Shown: positions 51,652 through 61,218, counted from the stretch's first letter. The stretch: 64,000 nucleotides of DNA from Salinimicrobium sp050750585 (GCF_050750585.1 NZ_JBOJLM010000006.1:186001-250000), one strand, 5' to 3'. A program made the numbers and translations. Notes: generated by a model not told the origin, from the letters alone.

Positions 51652-52526
51652 TCTACCTGCTGTTAAGTGTACTTTCTTCAAGTGTGATCTTTGTGATCTT
51701 CAAACTTTTTGAGCGCTTCAAGATCAACACGCTACAGGCCATAATTTTCAATTATTTTTTCGCCTTTTCGGCGGGGATGCTTGTGGACCGGCAACCCATA
51801 GATCCGCTAAAAGTGTTTTCTGAAGATTGGTTTTTAGGCACCTTTATTCTCGGGTTTATGTTTATCGCTGTGTTTTACCTGGCGGCGCTTACCACCCAAA
51901 AAAGCGGATTATCGGTAGTCTCTGTCGCTACAAAAATGTCGGTGGCCATTCCTGTGCTTTTTGGGATTATCCTCTATAATGAAAGTACAGGCTGGATCAA
52001 GATCTTCGGAATTATTCTCGCCCTGGTGGCTGTTTACCTGACTTCCATTAAGAAGAAAGAAGGAATTAAGATCAAAAAGAGGAACCTGATCTTTCCACTC
52101 CTGGTGTTCTTTGGTAGCGGAATTATTGACACCACGCTCAAATTCCTGGAAACTTCCTATGTCGCCGAAGCCGATGTCGCTCTTTTTTCCTCCAGCATTT
52201 TTGCAATCGCAGGAATTATTGGAATTTGTATCCTTATTTTTCAGGGAATAAGAGGTTCGCTGCAATTAAGTTTCAAAAATGTCATTGGCGGCGTGGCTTT
52301 AGGAATTCCGAATTTTGGTTCTATTTATTTTCTTGTACTGGCCCTTCGCACAGAAGGCATGGAAAGTTCTACGATCTTCCCCCTGAACAATGTCGCAATT
52401 GTAATGATCTCTACTTTCCTTGGAATTCTTTTATTTAAGGAAAGAATGCTGCCAAAGAACTGGATTGGGATCCTGCTGGCAGTTGCCAGTATCATTTTAA
52501 TCGCAACTTCTGAAGAATGGATGTAA
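51648..52526 (+). CDS. EamA/DMT family transporter
   Basis: A 292-residue membrane protein with about ten helices, made of two EamA repeats (first about 1-130, second about 150-290, e.g. ILLFKERMLPKNWIGILLA). The start is TTG at 51648, overlapping the previous stop as TTGA. Substrate unknown; being in the ribD cluster makes a metabolite exporter possible. Overlaps yigZ by ten bases. Confidence 0.87.
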   Translation: MIYLLLSVLSSSVIFVIFKLFERFKINTLQAIIFNYFFAFSAGMLVDRQPIDPLKVFSEDWFLGTFILGFMFIAVFYLAALTTQKSGLSVVSVATKMSVAIPVLFGIILYNESTGWIKIFGIILALVAVYLTSIKKKEGIKIKKRNLIFPLLVFFGSGIIDTTLKFLETSYVAEADVALFSSSIFAIAGIIGICILIFQGIRGSLQLSFKNVIGGVALGIPNFGSIYFLVLALRTEGMESSTIFPLNNVAIVMISTFLGILLFKERMLPKNWIGILLAVASIILIATSEEWM

Positions 52527-53131
52527 AAGACACTTATAAAACCATCACTAAACCTTCCGCAGAAGTCCTTTTTAAGGACAAGAACAGTAAATTCTTTGGC
52601 TATGCCTTCCCTGTTACCACTGAAGAAGAAGCTAAGGAACATCTTGAAGACCTCAAGAAGAAACATCATGCCGCACGGCACTGGTGTTACGCCTGGCAGC
52701 TTGGTAAAAGCGATTTTCATTACAGGGCTAATGATGACGGCGAACCATCAAATTCGGCCGGAATGCCTATTTACGGGCAAATCCAGTCCTTTGAAGTTAC
52801 TAATATCCTTATTGTGGTAGTGCGTTATTTTGGCGGGGTAAAACTGGGAGTTGGAGGATTGATAAATGCATATAAAACCACTGCCCAAATGGTACTGGAG
52901 GAATCTAATATCGTTACCCGCACCATCGACCTGAAGTTTGAGATCTCTTTCGATTATCCCGAAATGAACAAAGTGATGCGGGTGATCAAGGAAAACAATT
53001 TAAATGTTGTTGACCAGATTCTTGAACTGGATTGTAAGATCATTATTTCGGTTAGAAAAAGTGAATCCGAAAGGATCTACGAAAAATTTGACGCTACCTA
53101 TAAAGTAACAATTAAAGAGCTGGAAGATTAA
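52517..53131 (+). CDS. YigZ/IMPACT family protein
   Basis: A 204-residue protein of the IMPACT/YigZ family: SKFFGYAFPVTTEEEA, HHAARHWCYAWQLG, DDGEPSNSAGMPIYGQI, and VVVRYFGGVKLGVGGLINAY. The C-terminal part is a DUF1949-like ferredoxin fold. A link to translation is known for the eukaryotic relatives; the bacterial role is unsettled. Ends four bases inside the convergent thioesterase gene. Confidence 0.93.
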   Translation: MDVKDTYKTITKPSAEVLFKDKNSKFFGYAFPVTTEEEAKEHLEDLKKKHHAARHWCYAWQLGKSDFHYRANDDGEPSNSAGMPIYGQIQSFEVTNILIVVVRYFGGVKLGVGGLINAYKTTAQMVLEESNIVTRTIDLKFEISFDYPEMNKVMRVIKENNLNVVDQILELDCKIIISVRKSESERIYEKFDATYKVTIKELED

Positions 53132-53526
53132 AACCCCAGCTTTTCAAGAATGTGTTGCGGACATTTAATAGGTTTGTTCTTTTCCATATCCACAAAGATG
53201 AGGGTAGTTTCAGCTTCGGTGAGCAGTTCGCCATGTTGATTGAAGATTTCATATTCAAATTCAATACGCACTCCGGGTTTTCTTTTTAAGCGGGTTTCGA
53301 TCTTTAATTTGTCATCAAATTTGGCAGATTTCTTAAACCTGAGGTTAAGTTCATACACGGGCAGCATCACACCGTCTTCTTCCATTTTTCGATACGAGAT
53401 CCCCAGAGCAGCAAGCCAGTCAATACGTGCAATTTCCAGATATTGTGCATAGTTGCCGTGATACACGACTCCCATTTGGTCTGTCTCTGCATATCGAACT
53501 TTAACATAGGTGAAGTGGCTTTTCAT
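53128..53526 (-). CDS. hotdog-fold acyl-CoA thioesterase (YbgC-like)
   Basis: A 132-residue hotdog protein. The catalytic Asp and following motif are in VRYAETDQMGVVYHGNYAQYLEIAR (key pieces AETDQMGVVYHGNY), as in 4-hydroxybenzoyl-CoA thioesterase/YbgC. Likely hydrolyses acyl-CoA in the cytosol; chain preference unknown. Monocistronic and divergent from dnaA. Confidence 0.92.
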   Translation of the reverse strand: MKSHFTYVKVRYAETDQMGVVYHGNYAQYLEIARIDWLAALGISYRKMEEDGVMLPVYELNLRFKKSAKFDDKLKIETRLKRKPGVRIEFEYEIFNQHGELLTEAETTLIFVDMEKNKPIKCPQHILEKLGF

Positions 53527-53737
53527 GATTTTTTTAATGAATTATTTGATTCGGTTTTGTACTTTCACAGTGAACGAAGTATGCTAAAATTTTTGTTAAA
53601 TTTCAAGTAGGCAAACGTTTTTTTTTCAGATAATTTGTTCACATATTTGTTGCTCTAAAAAACCCGGGAGAAAGACATTTTCTCTTTTTCTTATGGAAAC
53701 CACTACTAACAAACGTATTATAAATTTAGACTCAGGA

Positions 53738-55165
53738 ATGTCAGAAACTGCGCAATCAGTTTGGAATAACTGCCTTACTTTCATTAAAGATAATATTACA
53801 CCACAGGCGTATAAAACTTGGTTTGAACCTATCAAGGCAGTGAAACTTTCAGACAGCGCCTTAAGCATTCAGGTACCGTCAAAATTTTTCTACGAGTGGC
53901 TTGAGGAGCACTATGTTAAACTTCTTAAAGTTTCGTTAAACAGGGTGCTTGGGGATCAGGCAAAACTGGTGTATGTCATAAGAATGGAAAATACTTACGG
54001 AAACAAACAACCTTTTACAGAAAAGATACCGAGTACCAACCGTTCTAATGTTGCTTCGCAGGAAGTTGATGTTCCTATTAAGAACAAAAACCCTGAATTA
54101 AAAAACCCGTTCATCATTCCCGGAATTAGGAATGTAAAGATCGAATCCCAACTTAACCCGAGCTATAACTTCGACAACTTTTTAGAAGGGGATTCCAACA
54201 GGCTGGCAAGATCTGCCGGGTTGGCGGTAGCCAATAAACCTGGGGAAACTTCTTTTAACCCTTTGCTTATTTTTGGCGGCGTTGGTTTGGGAAAGACGCA
54301 CCTTGCACATTCTATTGGGATTGAAATTAAAGACAAATATCCTGAGAAGACAGTTCTTTATATTTCTGCGGAAAAATTTACGCAGCAGTATATAGAATCA
54401 GTAAAGAAGAATAACCGTAATGATTTTATACATTTCTATCAGATCATTGACGTATTGATAGTAGATGACATTCAGTTGCTTTCTGGGAAAGCCGGGACCC
54501 AGGATGTTTTCTTCCATATTTTTAATCACCTTCATCAAAACCGAAAGCAGGTTATTCTAACCAGTGACAAGGCTCCGGTAGACATGCAGGATATTGAACA
54601 ACGACTCCTGTCCCGTTTTAAGTGGGGGCTTTCAGCCGAATTACAACATCCTGATACCGAAACAAGAGTACAAATCATTAAGAGTAAACTCTATCGTGAC
54701 GGGGTGGAAATGCCCGAAGAGATCGTGGAATTCCTTGCCAACAATATTAAGACCAATATTCGTGAACTGGAGGGAGCAATAATCTCTTTGATAGCCCATT
54801 CCTCTTTCAATAAGAAAGATATCACACTTGAGCTGGCAAAGAAGATCGTTGATAACTACGTTAAGAACACCAAGCGCGAAGTTTCTATAGATTATATCCA
54901 GAAGGTGGTGAGCGAATACTTCCAGATGGATGTGGAAACCCTTCAATCTAAAACGCGTAAAAGACACATTGTGCAGGCGCGCCAACTGGCGATGTTCTTT
55001 GCAAAAAAGTTCACTAAAGCTTCTTTGGCAAGTATAGGTTCTCAAATTGGAAAAAGGGATCACGCCACCGTTTTGCATGCCTGCAAAACAGTTGACAATT
55101 TAGCTTCAACCGATAAACAATTTCAGAAATTTGTTGAGGATATCAACAAAAAACTAACCCTGTAA
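53738..55165 (+). CDS. dnaA: chromosomal replication initiator DnaA
   Basis: About 475 residues. Domain I (SVWNNCLTFIKDNI), AAA+ domain with Walker A FGGVGLGKTHLAHS and Walker B VLIVDDIQLLSGK, sensor LLSRFKWGLS, and domain IV with the DnaA-box reader KRDHATVLHACKTVDN. The ATG at 53738 (MSETAQSVWNN) gives the usual start; an in-frame ATG at 53693 adds 15 residues without family support. A near-consensus TAAATTTA box is nine bases before 53738. No cluster of DnaA boxes is seen in the flanks. Confidence 0.97.
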   Translation: MSETAQSVWNNCLTFIKDNITPQAYKTWFEPIKAVKLSDSALSIQVPSKFFYEWLEEHYVKLLKVSLNRVLGDQAKLVYVIRMENTYGNKQPFTEKIPSTNRSNVASQEVDVPIKNKNPELKNPFIIPGIRNVKIESQLNPSYNFDNFLEGDSNRLARSAGLAVANKPGETSFNPLLIFGGVGLGKTHLAHSIGIEIKDKYPEKTVLYISAEKFTQQYIESVKKNNRNDFIHFYQIIDVLIVDDIQLLSGKAGTQDVFFHIFNHLHQNRKQVILTSDKAPVDMQDIEQRLLSRFKWGLSAELQHPDTETRVQIIKSKLYRDGVEMPEEIVEFLANNIKTNIRELEGAIISLIAHSSFNKKDITLELAKKIVDNYVKNTKREVSIDYIQKVVSEYFQMDVETLQSKTRKRHIVQARQLAMFFAKKFTKASLASIGSQIGKRDHATVLHACKTVDNLASTDKQFQKFVEDINKKLTL

Positions 55166-55166
55166 T

Positions 55167-55622
55167 ATGAAAACCCGGATCCTGATGGTGTGCCTTGGCA
55201 ACATTTGCAGGTCACCCCTGGCCGAAGGCATTCTAAAATCTAAAGTTGATGCTGAAAAAGTTTTTGTCGATTCGGCAGGAACAAGCAACTATCATGTAGA
55301 TGACTGCCCCGACCCAAGATCGGTAGATATTGCCAGGGAAAATAATCTTGATATTAGAACACAACGGGGTCGGCAATTTTCACCAGAAGATTTCGATAAT
55401 TTTGACAGGATCTACGTGATGGATATGTCAAATTATCACGACGTAATTTCCCTTGCCCGAAATGAACAGGATAAAGAGAAAGTTTCACTCATTCTTAATG
55501 AGGTCTTTCCCGGAGAGAATGTTGAAGTTCCCGATCCTTACCACGGTGGTGCCAACGGATTCAAAAAAGTTTACGATATGCTGGATGAAGCCTGCACGAT
55601 CATAGCTGAAAAACATAAATAG
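55167..55622 (+). CDS. low-molecular-weight protein-tyrosine phosphatase
   Basis: A 151-residue enzyme with the P-loop VCLGNICRSPLAEG (CX5R) at the N-terminus and the catalytic Asp in VPDPYHGGANGF near residue 120. Removes phosphate from tyrosine residues or acts on other small substrates. One base after dnaA, so probably read through with it. Confidence 0.95.
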   Translation: MKTRILMVCLGNICRSPLAEGILKSKVDAEKVFVDSAGTSNYHVDDCPDPRSVDIARENNLDIRTQRGRQFSPEDFDNFDRIYVMDMSNYHDVISLARNEQDKEKVSLILNEVFPGENVEVPDPYHGGANGFKKVYDMLDEACTIIAEKHK

Positions 55623-55623
55623 T

Positions 55624-56352
55624 TTGAGCTCTCCCTTCTCCTATTCCGGAAAATTATATTTGCTACCCACCACTTTGGGTGACAATGAACCTCTTGAAGT
55701 TTTACCGGCCACAGTGCAACACCAGGTAGAACGCCTTGACATTTTTATTGCAGAAAATGAAAAGACCGCCCGCAGGGCAATAAAGAAATTAGTTCCCGGT
55801 AAATCTCAGCCTTCACTTCAGTTTTTCATATTAAACAAACATACCGATCCTGCCGAGGTTTCAGGATTTTTAGAAGCCTGTAAAACAGGTAAAGATATAG
55901 GCTTATTGAGTGAAGCAGGTTGCCCCGGAGTTGCAGATCCCGGTGCCGAAGTGGTGAAAATTGCTCACAGAGAAGGCATTCAGGTAGTCCCGATGGTGGG
56001 CCCCTCCTCTATTCTTCTGGCCATGATGGCTTCAGGAATGAATGGTCAAAACTTTGCTTTTAACGGGTATCTCCCTATAGATAAGGCTGCCAGAAAGGGA
56101 GAAATTAAAAACCTGGAAAAGATCTCTCATGAGAAGAACCAGGCGCAGTCTTTTATTGAAACTCCTTACCGGAACAATAAAATGCTTGAAGACCTCACCC
56201 AGGTACTGCATCCCGGCACCCCTATTTGCATCGCCTGTGATCTTACTTTACCAACAGAATTTATAGTGACCAAAACTGCTGCCGACTGGCGTAAAACAAA
56301 AGTGGACCTTCATAAAAGGCCCACTATCTTTATATTACAGAAGGATTATTAA
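55624..56352 (+). CDS. RsmI-like tetrapyrrole-methylase-fold methyltransferase
   Basis: A 242-residue SAM-dependent enzyme of the group related to RsmI: LYLLPTTLGDN, IGLLSEAGCPGVADPGAEVV (pieces LLSEAGCPGVADPG), VVPMVGPSSILLAMMASGMNGQ, and FIETPYRNNKM. RsmI methylates C1402 of 16S rRNA; this shorter Bacteroidota form may do the same or not. The start is TTG at 55624, one base after the phosphatase stop. Its end overlaps the convergent lysozyme-like gene by 23 bases. Confidence 0.87.
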   Translation: MSSPFSYSGKLYLLPTTLGDNEPLEVLPATVQHQVERLDIFIAENEKTARRAIKKLVPGKSQPSLQFFILNKHTDPAEVSGFLEACKTGKDIGLLSEAGCPGVADPGAEVVKIAHREGIQVVPMVGPSSILLAMMASGMNGQNFAFNGYLPIDKAARKGEIKNLEKISHEKNQAQSFIETPYRNNKMLEDLTQVLHPGTPICIACDLTLPTEFIVTKTAADWRKTKVDLHKRPTIFILQKDY

Positions 56353-57004
56353 CCTTCGCTTGCCTGTCGGGAACCACGAAAGAAGTATCAAAACCTTCAA
56401 ATTTCTTAAAGTAGTATTTTATAGAAGTACCAAAACCATCACTAAAGCTGTTGGTTCCATTGCTTCTTAAAAATTTCTTGACATTACCGGGCCCCGCAAG
56501 GTGCGCTGCCGCCAGGATACCAGATTCGGTGATCCTGATCCCGTTCACTACCTGATTCTGGAATTTTGCAATATCCTTACGCAAAATCCATTTGTTACGA
56601 GAAGAATTTGCGTAAAAAGCAGCCTCCTGAAGATCGGGGGAATTAAGGAAAAGGTTGGTGTCTTTAATTCCGATTAATTTTAGGGTACCTCTTCCAAACT
56701 GGTATTTTCCCATGTAGCCAAATTCGTTGATGACCTTGTAATCACCACCCGACTCTTTAAAGCCCATGGCTTCCTTAAAAGCTACGTAAGATTTTCCTAA
56801 CTGTGGGTAAGATCTAAGCTGCGGACCGAATACTGTAACATCTGGTGTATGGGGAACATCAAAATTCAGTTCCTCATTTACTGTCTTGAATTCTTCAAGA
56901 ACAGCAGCATCAAAATCCTTGGTTTTGTTGGTGGAAAAGCTATAAAAAAATATAGATGCTCCTACAACCGGTAATACTGAAAATTTTGCAACTTTCTTCT
57001 TCAT
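56330..57004 (-). CDS. secreted lysozyme/transglycosylase-like protein
   Basis: A 224-residue exported protein: a basic N-terminus and a hydrophobic segment (FSVLPVVGASIFFYSF) that acts as signal or anchor. The catalytic-type Glu is in AMGFKESGGDYKVINEFGYMG, followed by GKYQFGRGTLKLIG, a lysozyme-like fold. A role in peptidoglycan turnover is inferred. Next gene upstream on the same strand is mltG, another transglycosylase, 192 bases away. Confidence 0.78.
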   Translation of the reverse strand: MKKKVAKFSVLPVVGASIFFYSFSTNKTKDFDAAVLEEFKTVNEELNFDVPHTPDVTVFGPQLRSYPQLGKSYVAFKEAMGFKESGGDYKVINEFGYMGKYQFGRGTLKLIGIKDTNLFLNSPDLQEAAFYANSSRNKWILRKDIAKFQNQVVNGIRITESGILAAAHLAGPGNVKKFLRSNGTNSFSDGFGTSIKYYFKKFEGFDTSFVVPDRQAKVNNPSVI

Positions 57005-57196
57005 CCTTTTTGTTTTTGCTCTTAGAAATCATGAAGATTTCCTCGAAACGGCCGACAAATGTACTACATTTTTCAATAATCTAATTATCAGCCTGTTAAA
57101 CTTACTGAGAGCATTTTTTTCTCAGCTGACCGGTTAAAAGCATAGAACGTGCCAAAAAGGGTTTTATTGTGGGGAGATTTTACTGAATATTGCTGT

Positions 57197-58240
57197 TTAC
57201 CTGTTGATCTTCTGCTTATTGATCCATTGAACATAGGCTCGTTTATTGGCGTTGTGCTGCGACAGGGTCTTTGCGAACTTATGATAACCAAAATTCTCCA
57301 CATCGGCCACAAAATAGAAGTAGTCGTGATCTTCATGGTTAAGCACCGCATCTATTGAAGATATGTCAGGCATGGTTATAGGCCCGGGAGGTAGTTCTTT
57401 GTATTTATAGGTATTATAAGGAGAATCAAGGGTGAGATCGGCATACAGGACCCTTTTTATAATGGTATCAAAATTCTGCAGCCTGTCTTTTAGGGCATAG
57501 ATCACAGTTGGATCGGCTTCAAGTTTCCAGCCTTTCTCAATCCGGTTCATATAGACCCCGGCTACCTTTGGCCGCTCGTCTATTTTGGCTGTCTCTTTTT
57601 GCACGATAGAAGCAACAACCATCACCTGGTGTGGAGTCAGCCCAATCTCTTCGGCCCTTGCCAGTCTTTTTTCTGTCCAAAAGCGGTCGTACTCTTCTTT
57701 CATCCGCTCCCTAAATTCGACAGCCGAAGTATTCCAGAAAAACTGATACTTATTTGGAATGTACATGGCAATCGCATTTCTTCCTTCAAAACCAGAATGT
57801 GTCAAAAATGCCGAATCTCTCATGCTTTCCAGAAGCTGTGTACTATCGGCTTCTATCTGTGCTGCGACCCTTCCGGCGAGATCTTCAAGTCGTTCCTGAT
57901 TATTGAAGGTTACCCACACCGGCTCGTTTGTACTGCGAAGGGTATTTACAATCTCGTTGTTGTTCATGCCTTTCTTCAGAATAAATCTTCCGGCCTTCAC
58001 ATTATTGATGTAGCCTTTTTTCTGTGCAACAAGGTCAAATTCTTCGCTATCTTCAAGATAAGGCTTCAGCAGCTCTTTTACTTCAGCATAAGTTGCGCCA
58101 GTAGGCACATATACCTGAGCAGTTTCTTCAGAAAAAGTAGTGTTAGGAGAAAAGATAACGTCATAGACGTACCAGGAGAATGTTGCCAGACCCAGGATGC
58201 CTAAAAGGGCAATTATTAATAAGATTTTTTTGATATACAT
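57197..58240 (-). CDS. mltG: endolytic transglycosylase MltG
   Basis: A 347-residue YceG-family enzyme that cuts nascent glycan strands. One N-terminal membrane helix (ILLIIALLGILGLATFSW), a LysM-like region, then the catalytic domain: Glu in VVASIVQKETAKIDERPKVA (key piece SIVQKETA), LEADPTVIYAL, SPYNTYKYKELPPGPI. The gene overlaps the GNAT gene by one base; operon dapF-GNAT-mltG links DAP synthesis to wall turnover. Confidence 0.95.
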   Translation of the reverse strand: MYIKKILLIIALLGILGLATFSWYVYDVIFSPNTTFSEETAQVYVPTGATYAEVKELLKPYLEDSEEFDLVAQKKGYINNVKAGRFILKKGMNNNEIVNTLRSTNEPVWVTFNNQERLEDLAGRVAAQIEADSTQLLESMRDSAFLTHSGFEGRNAIAMYIPNKYQFFWNTSAVEFRERMKEEYDRFWTEKRLARAEEIGLTPHQVMVVASIVQKETAKIDERPKVAGVYMNRIEKGWKLEADPTVIYALKDRLQNFDTIIKRVLYADLTLDSPYNTYKYKELPPGPITMPDISSIDAVLNHEDHDYFYFVADVENFGYHKFAKTLSQHNANKRAYVQWINKQKINR

Positions 58241-58761
58241 TAGTTGATCAATTGATAGGTAATTTCATCTTTATATTCTCCCTCTACCAAATTCCAGTCC
58301 TTTTTTCTGGCGGTAAGTGAAAAACCGGCTTTTTCAAAGAGCAGCCTACTCGAAGCATTATCGCTGCCTACGTTAACATAGACCTGGTGCAGGCCCAGGT
58401 GAGTAAAGCAGTATTTACAAACCAGTTCTAAAGCCTGGGTGCCATATCCCTTTTTTCGGTTTTTCCTGTTAATAATAAGGATACCAAGGGCAGCACGCCT
58501 GTTCTTGGGGTCAAAATCAAAAATATCTATTAAGCCCACAGCTTCCGAAGTGTTATCACAAATTACCAGCCTCAACTGTTTAACATCGTAAATATCACGA
58601 TGGGAATTTTCAAGATATTGTTTAAGCACATAGCGGGAAAAAGGAACGCTCGTGGCGCTCACTTCCCAGAATTCTTCATTGTTCTCTACTTCAAAGAGCA
58701 AATCGAGATCTTCGGGCTCTAACGCTCTCAGAAAAACCAGTTCCCCCTGAAGTGTTAGCAT
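58240..58761 (-). CDS. GNAT family N-acetyltransferase (RimJ/RimL-like)
   Basis: A 173-residue protein of the RimJ/RimL/SpeG-type GNAT group: FLRALEPEDLDLLFEVENN at the N-terminus, acetyl-CoA loop NRKNRKKGYGTQALELV, and YVNVGSDNASSRLLFEKAGF. Substrate unknown (ribosomal protein N-terminus or small molecule). It overlaps dapF by seven bases and mltG by one. Confidence 0.92.
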   Translation of the reverse strand: MLTLQGELVFLRALEPEDLDLLFEVENNEEFWEVSATSVPFSRYVLKQYLENSHRDIYDVKQLRLVICDNTSEAVGLIDIFDFDPKNRRAALGILIINRKNRKKGYGTQALELVCKYCFTHLGLHQVYVNVGSDNASSRLLFEKAGFSLTARKKDWNLVEGEYKDEITYQLIN

Positions 58762-59543
58762 GTTATTTCTCCTTTAAAGACCTGTTGTGCAGGCCCCGTT
58801 AGCCAAACGTCGCTGTAACTGTCACCCTTAGGCGTAAAACGTACGCTAAGTTCACCCCCCGGCGTTTTTAACTCCACTTTATTTGAAGATGTTCTTCCTG
58901 AGTGATAGGCGGCTATTGCGACAGCTGTAACCCCGGTACCGCAGGAAAGAGTTTCATCTTCCACCCCCCTCTCATACGTCCGCACTTTTAAAGTTGACTC
59001 ATCCAGAGATGAAGAGAAATTTACATTTGTGCCTCCCTTAGCCTCATATTCTGGTGAATACCTTACGGCAGCTCCTTCTTGTTTGACATCTATTTTGTCT
59101 ACTTCTTCTGAAAAAATGACATGATGCGGGGAGCCTGTATTAAGAAAAAGAGCATTGCCAATTTCAGAAATCCCTTCAACATCCATCATTTTAAGTCCCA
59201 CCTTTTCGTCTTCTATTACAGCTTCATGAAATCCATCTATTGCAGTAAATGCCGCCCTGTCTGAAACAATCCCTAAATATTTCGCAAACGCTACAAGACA
59301 CCTGCCACCATTACCACACATACTACTCTCGTTGCCATCGGCGTTGAAGTACACCATCTTAAAATCATCCTGCGAATTTTCTGAATTTTCAAGGAGAATG
59401 AGACCATCTGCACCGATGCCAAATTTACGATCACAAAGCCGTCTTATCAATTTGGTATCATTTTTGGATAAAACCGATGTACGGTTATCTACCATAATAA
59501 AATCGTTTCCCGTACCCTGGTATTTATAAAAATTCAGCTTCAT
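58755..59543 (-). CDS. dapF: diaminopimelate epimerase
   Basis: A 262-residue enzyme that converts LL-DAP to meso-DAP for lysine and peptidoglycan. The two catalytic cysteines are in SSMCGNGGRCL and TLSCGTGVTAVA, with YQGTGNDFIMVDN at the N-terminus. First gene of the dapF-GNAT-mltG operon. A TATCTTTG box (59564-59571) is 20 bases upstream. Confidence 0.97.
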   Translation of the reverse strand: MKLNFYKYQGTGNDFIMVDNRTSVLSKNDTKLIRRLCDRKFGIGADGLILLENSENSQDDFKMVYFNADGNESSMCGNGGRCLVAFAKYLGIVSDRAAFTAIDGFHEAVIEDEKVGLKMMDVEGISEIGNALFLNTGSPHHVIFSEEVDKIDVKQEGAAVRYSPEYEAKGGTNVNFSSSLDESTLKVRTYERGVEDETLSCGTGVTAVAIAAYHSGRTSSNKVELKTPGGELSVRFTPKGDSYSDVWLTGPAQQVFKGEITC

Positions 59544-59563
59544 CTGGATTATTTTTCAGGGGT

Positions 59564-59571
59564 CAAAGATA
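59564..59571 (-). promoter_or_regulatory. candidate -7 box (TATCTTTG) of the dapF operon
   Basis: Exact TAnnTTTG on the minus strand, 20 bases before the dapF ATG. Confidence 0.45.
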
Positions 59572-59672
59572 CAATAATAGAAAAAACGGGCATGATTAAC
59601 ACACGGGCTTATTACGGAAAGATACCTGCTAAAAACTGAATTTTTCTACAAATACTAAAACACATATTAAAT

Positions 59673-61037
59673 ATGAAAAGATTTGCCAGTTTTCTCATGA
59701 TCTCTGTTTTAAGCGGCGTTCTAACTCTTGCCGGATACTTGCTTTTCATTGATGAAGACAACGTCTTAGTCGAAGAAAATGCGGGCATCCCTGCCTATAC
59801 TCCGGTAAAAATGAATTCACTTCCTACAGGTACTAATGCAGATTTTACAGAAGCAGCCAATGAATCGGTGAACGCTGTAGTTCACGTAAAAAACGTGGCA
59901 ACAGTAAGAAGGTCTCCCTTCTCTTCGAGTACAACACAAGCCTTACAGGGCACAGGAAGTGGGGTTATCATTTCTCCTGATGGTTATATTGTAACCAATA
60001 ACCACGTGATACAGAATGCCACCCAGCTTCAGGTTACCCTTAACAATAACCAGAATTATATGGCCGAAGTGATAGGGACCGATCCTAAATCGGATATCGC
60101 TTTACTGAAGATAGATGCAGAAAACCTTCATTACCTTCCCTTCGGAAATTCAGACAATGCACAGATTGGAGAATGGGTGTTGGCAGTAGGAAACCCCTTC
60201 AATCTTACCTCTACCGTTACTGCCGGAATAATTTCAGCAAAATCAAGAGACCTGGGAATGGATTCTAACATTTCTTCTTTTATCCAGACTGATGCCGCAG
60301 TAAACCCAGGAAACAGTGGTGGTGCGCTGGTAAACATCAATGGAGAATTGATTGGTATCAATACCGCGATCACCTCTCAAACCGGAACTTATGTTGGGTA
60401 TGCTTTTGCTGTACCTTCAAATAATGCCAGAAAAATAGTAGAAGATCTTATTGAATATGGTGATGTACAGCAGGGAATTCTTGGAATACGTGGCGTTCAG
60501 GCTGCTAATCTTCCCGGAGAATACAACATTGAAATTTCTGAAGGAGTTTACGTAGACCAGGTAGAAGCAGGAAGTGGTGCAGCCAGGGCAGGAATTCGTT
60601 CAGGTGATGTGATTACCAGGTTAGATAATGTGAAGATCAGTAAATTCTCAGATCTAATTGGTTATATCGGGTCAAAAAGGCCAGATGATGTGGTAACAGT
60701 ACAGGTGATTCGCGATGGAGATCCAAAAGAATTTGACGTGACCCTTACAAAATATGAGGTTTACCAAATCAAAGCCATTGGCCTTGAAGTTACCAACGCC
60801 AGTACCGATGAACTGAAGCAAAGAAAAGTAACCAACGGAGTGAAGATCACCAGAGGACTCACTCCTCAAATGCAGAATGAACAGCTTTATGGTACAATAA
60901 TTACAGCCATTGACAACATTGAAGTGCGGGATATTAAAGATGTTGAAAAGATCATGGAACAAAGATCTCCGGGACAATCTATTTCAGTCACTTTTGTAAC
61001 CCCCGATGGCGAAAAACAAAAGTATGTCTGGAGGTAA
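59673..61037 (+). CDS. DegP/DegQ-type periplasmic serine protease
   Basis: A 454-residue HtrA protease/chaperone. N-terminal hydrophobic signal or anchor, trypsin-like domain with His in IVTNNHVIQNA, Asp in KSDIALLKID and Ser in PGNSGGALVNI, then two PDZ domains (about 275-360 with GVYVDQVEAGSGAARAGI; about 370-454, more diverged). Handles misfolded envelope proteins. Followed by a good terminator, so transcribed alone. Confidence 0.96.
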   Translation: MKRFASFLMISVLSGVLTLAGYLLFIDEDNVLVEENAGIPAYTPVKMNSLPTGTNADFTEAANESVNAVVHVKNVATVRRSPFSSSTTQALQGTGSGVIISPDGYIVTNNHVIQNATQLQVTLNNNQNYMAEVIGTDPKSDIALLKIDAENLHYLPFGNSDNAQIGEWVLAVGNPFNLTSTVTAGIISAKSRDLGMDSNISSFIQTDAAVNPGNSGGALVNINGELIGINTAITSQTGTYVGYAFAVPSNNARKIVEDLIEYGDVQQGILGIRGVQAANLPGEYNIEISEGVYVDQVEAGSGAARAGIRSGDVITRLDNVKISKFSDLIGYIGSKRPDDVVTVQVIRDGDPKEFDVTLTKYEVYQIKAIGLEVTNASTDELKQRKVTNGVKITRGLTPQMQNEQLYGTIITAIDNIEVRDIKDVEKIMEQRSPGQSISVTFVTPDGEKQKYVWR

Positions 61038-61144
61038 ATAAGGTGCCGAAAATGGCAAAAATTGAATCCTTTTCAGGAGTCGTCAGTCCGTTTTTCTGAA
61101 AGTATTTCCAGATCTGGGGAGTCGATAAACAAATATATATAACC

Positions 61145-61173
61145 AAAATGAGGCTTATAATGGGCCTCATTTT
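61145..61173 (+). terminator. intrinsic terminator after the DegQ-type gene
   Basis: 10-bp stem AAAATGAGGC/GCCTCATTTT with a nine-base loop, continued by Ts to 61176. Confidence 0.85.
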
Positions 61174-61210
61174 TTTGTTCAAAATACTTTACGAAAACGT
61201 TTGAAATCTA

Positions 61211-61218
61211 TATTTTTG
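61211..61218 (+). promoter_or_regulatory. candidate -7 box (TATTTTTG) of the GAPDH gene
   Basis: Exact TAnnTTTG, 31 bases before the ATG at 61250; no -33 TTG at the right distance. Confidence 0.45.

Noticed and set aside
57103..57123. Hairpin CTGAGA/TCTCAG after mltG as a terminator
   Set aside because: The Ts are in the loop and no T-run follows on either strand.
57599..58204. 201-residue ORF antisense to mltG
   Set aside because: Shadow of a conserved gene; no family-like content.
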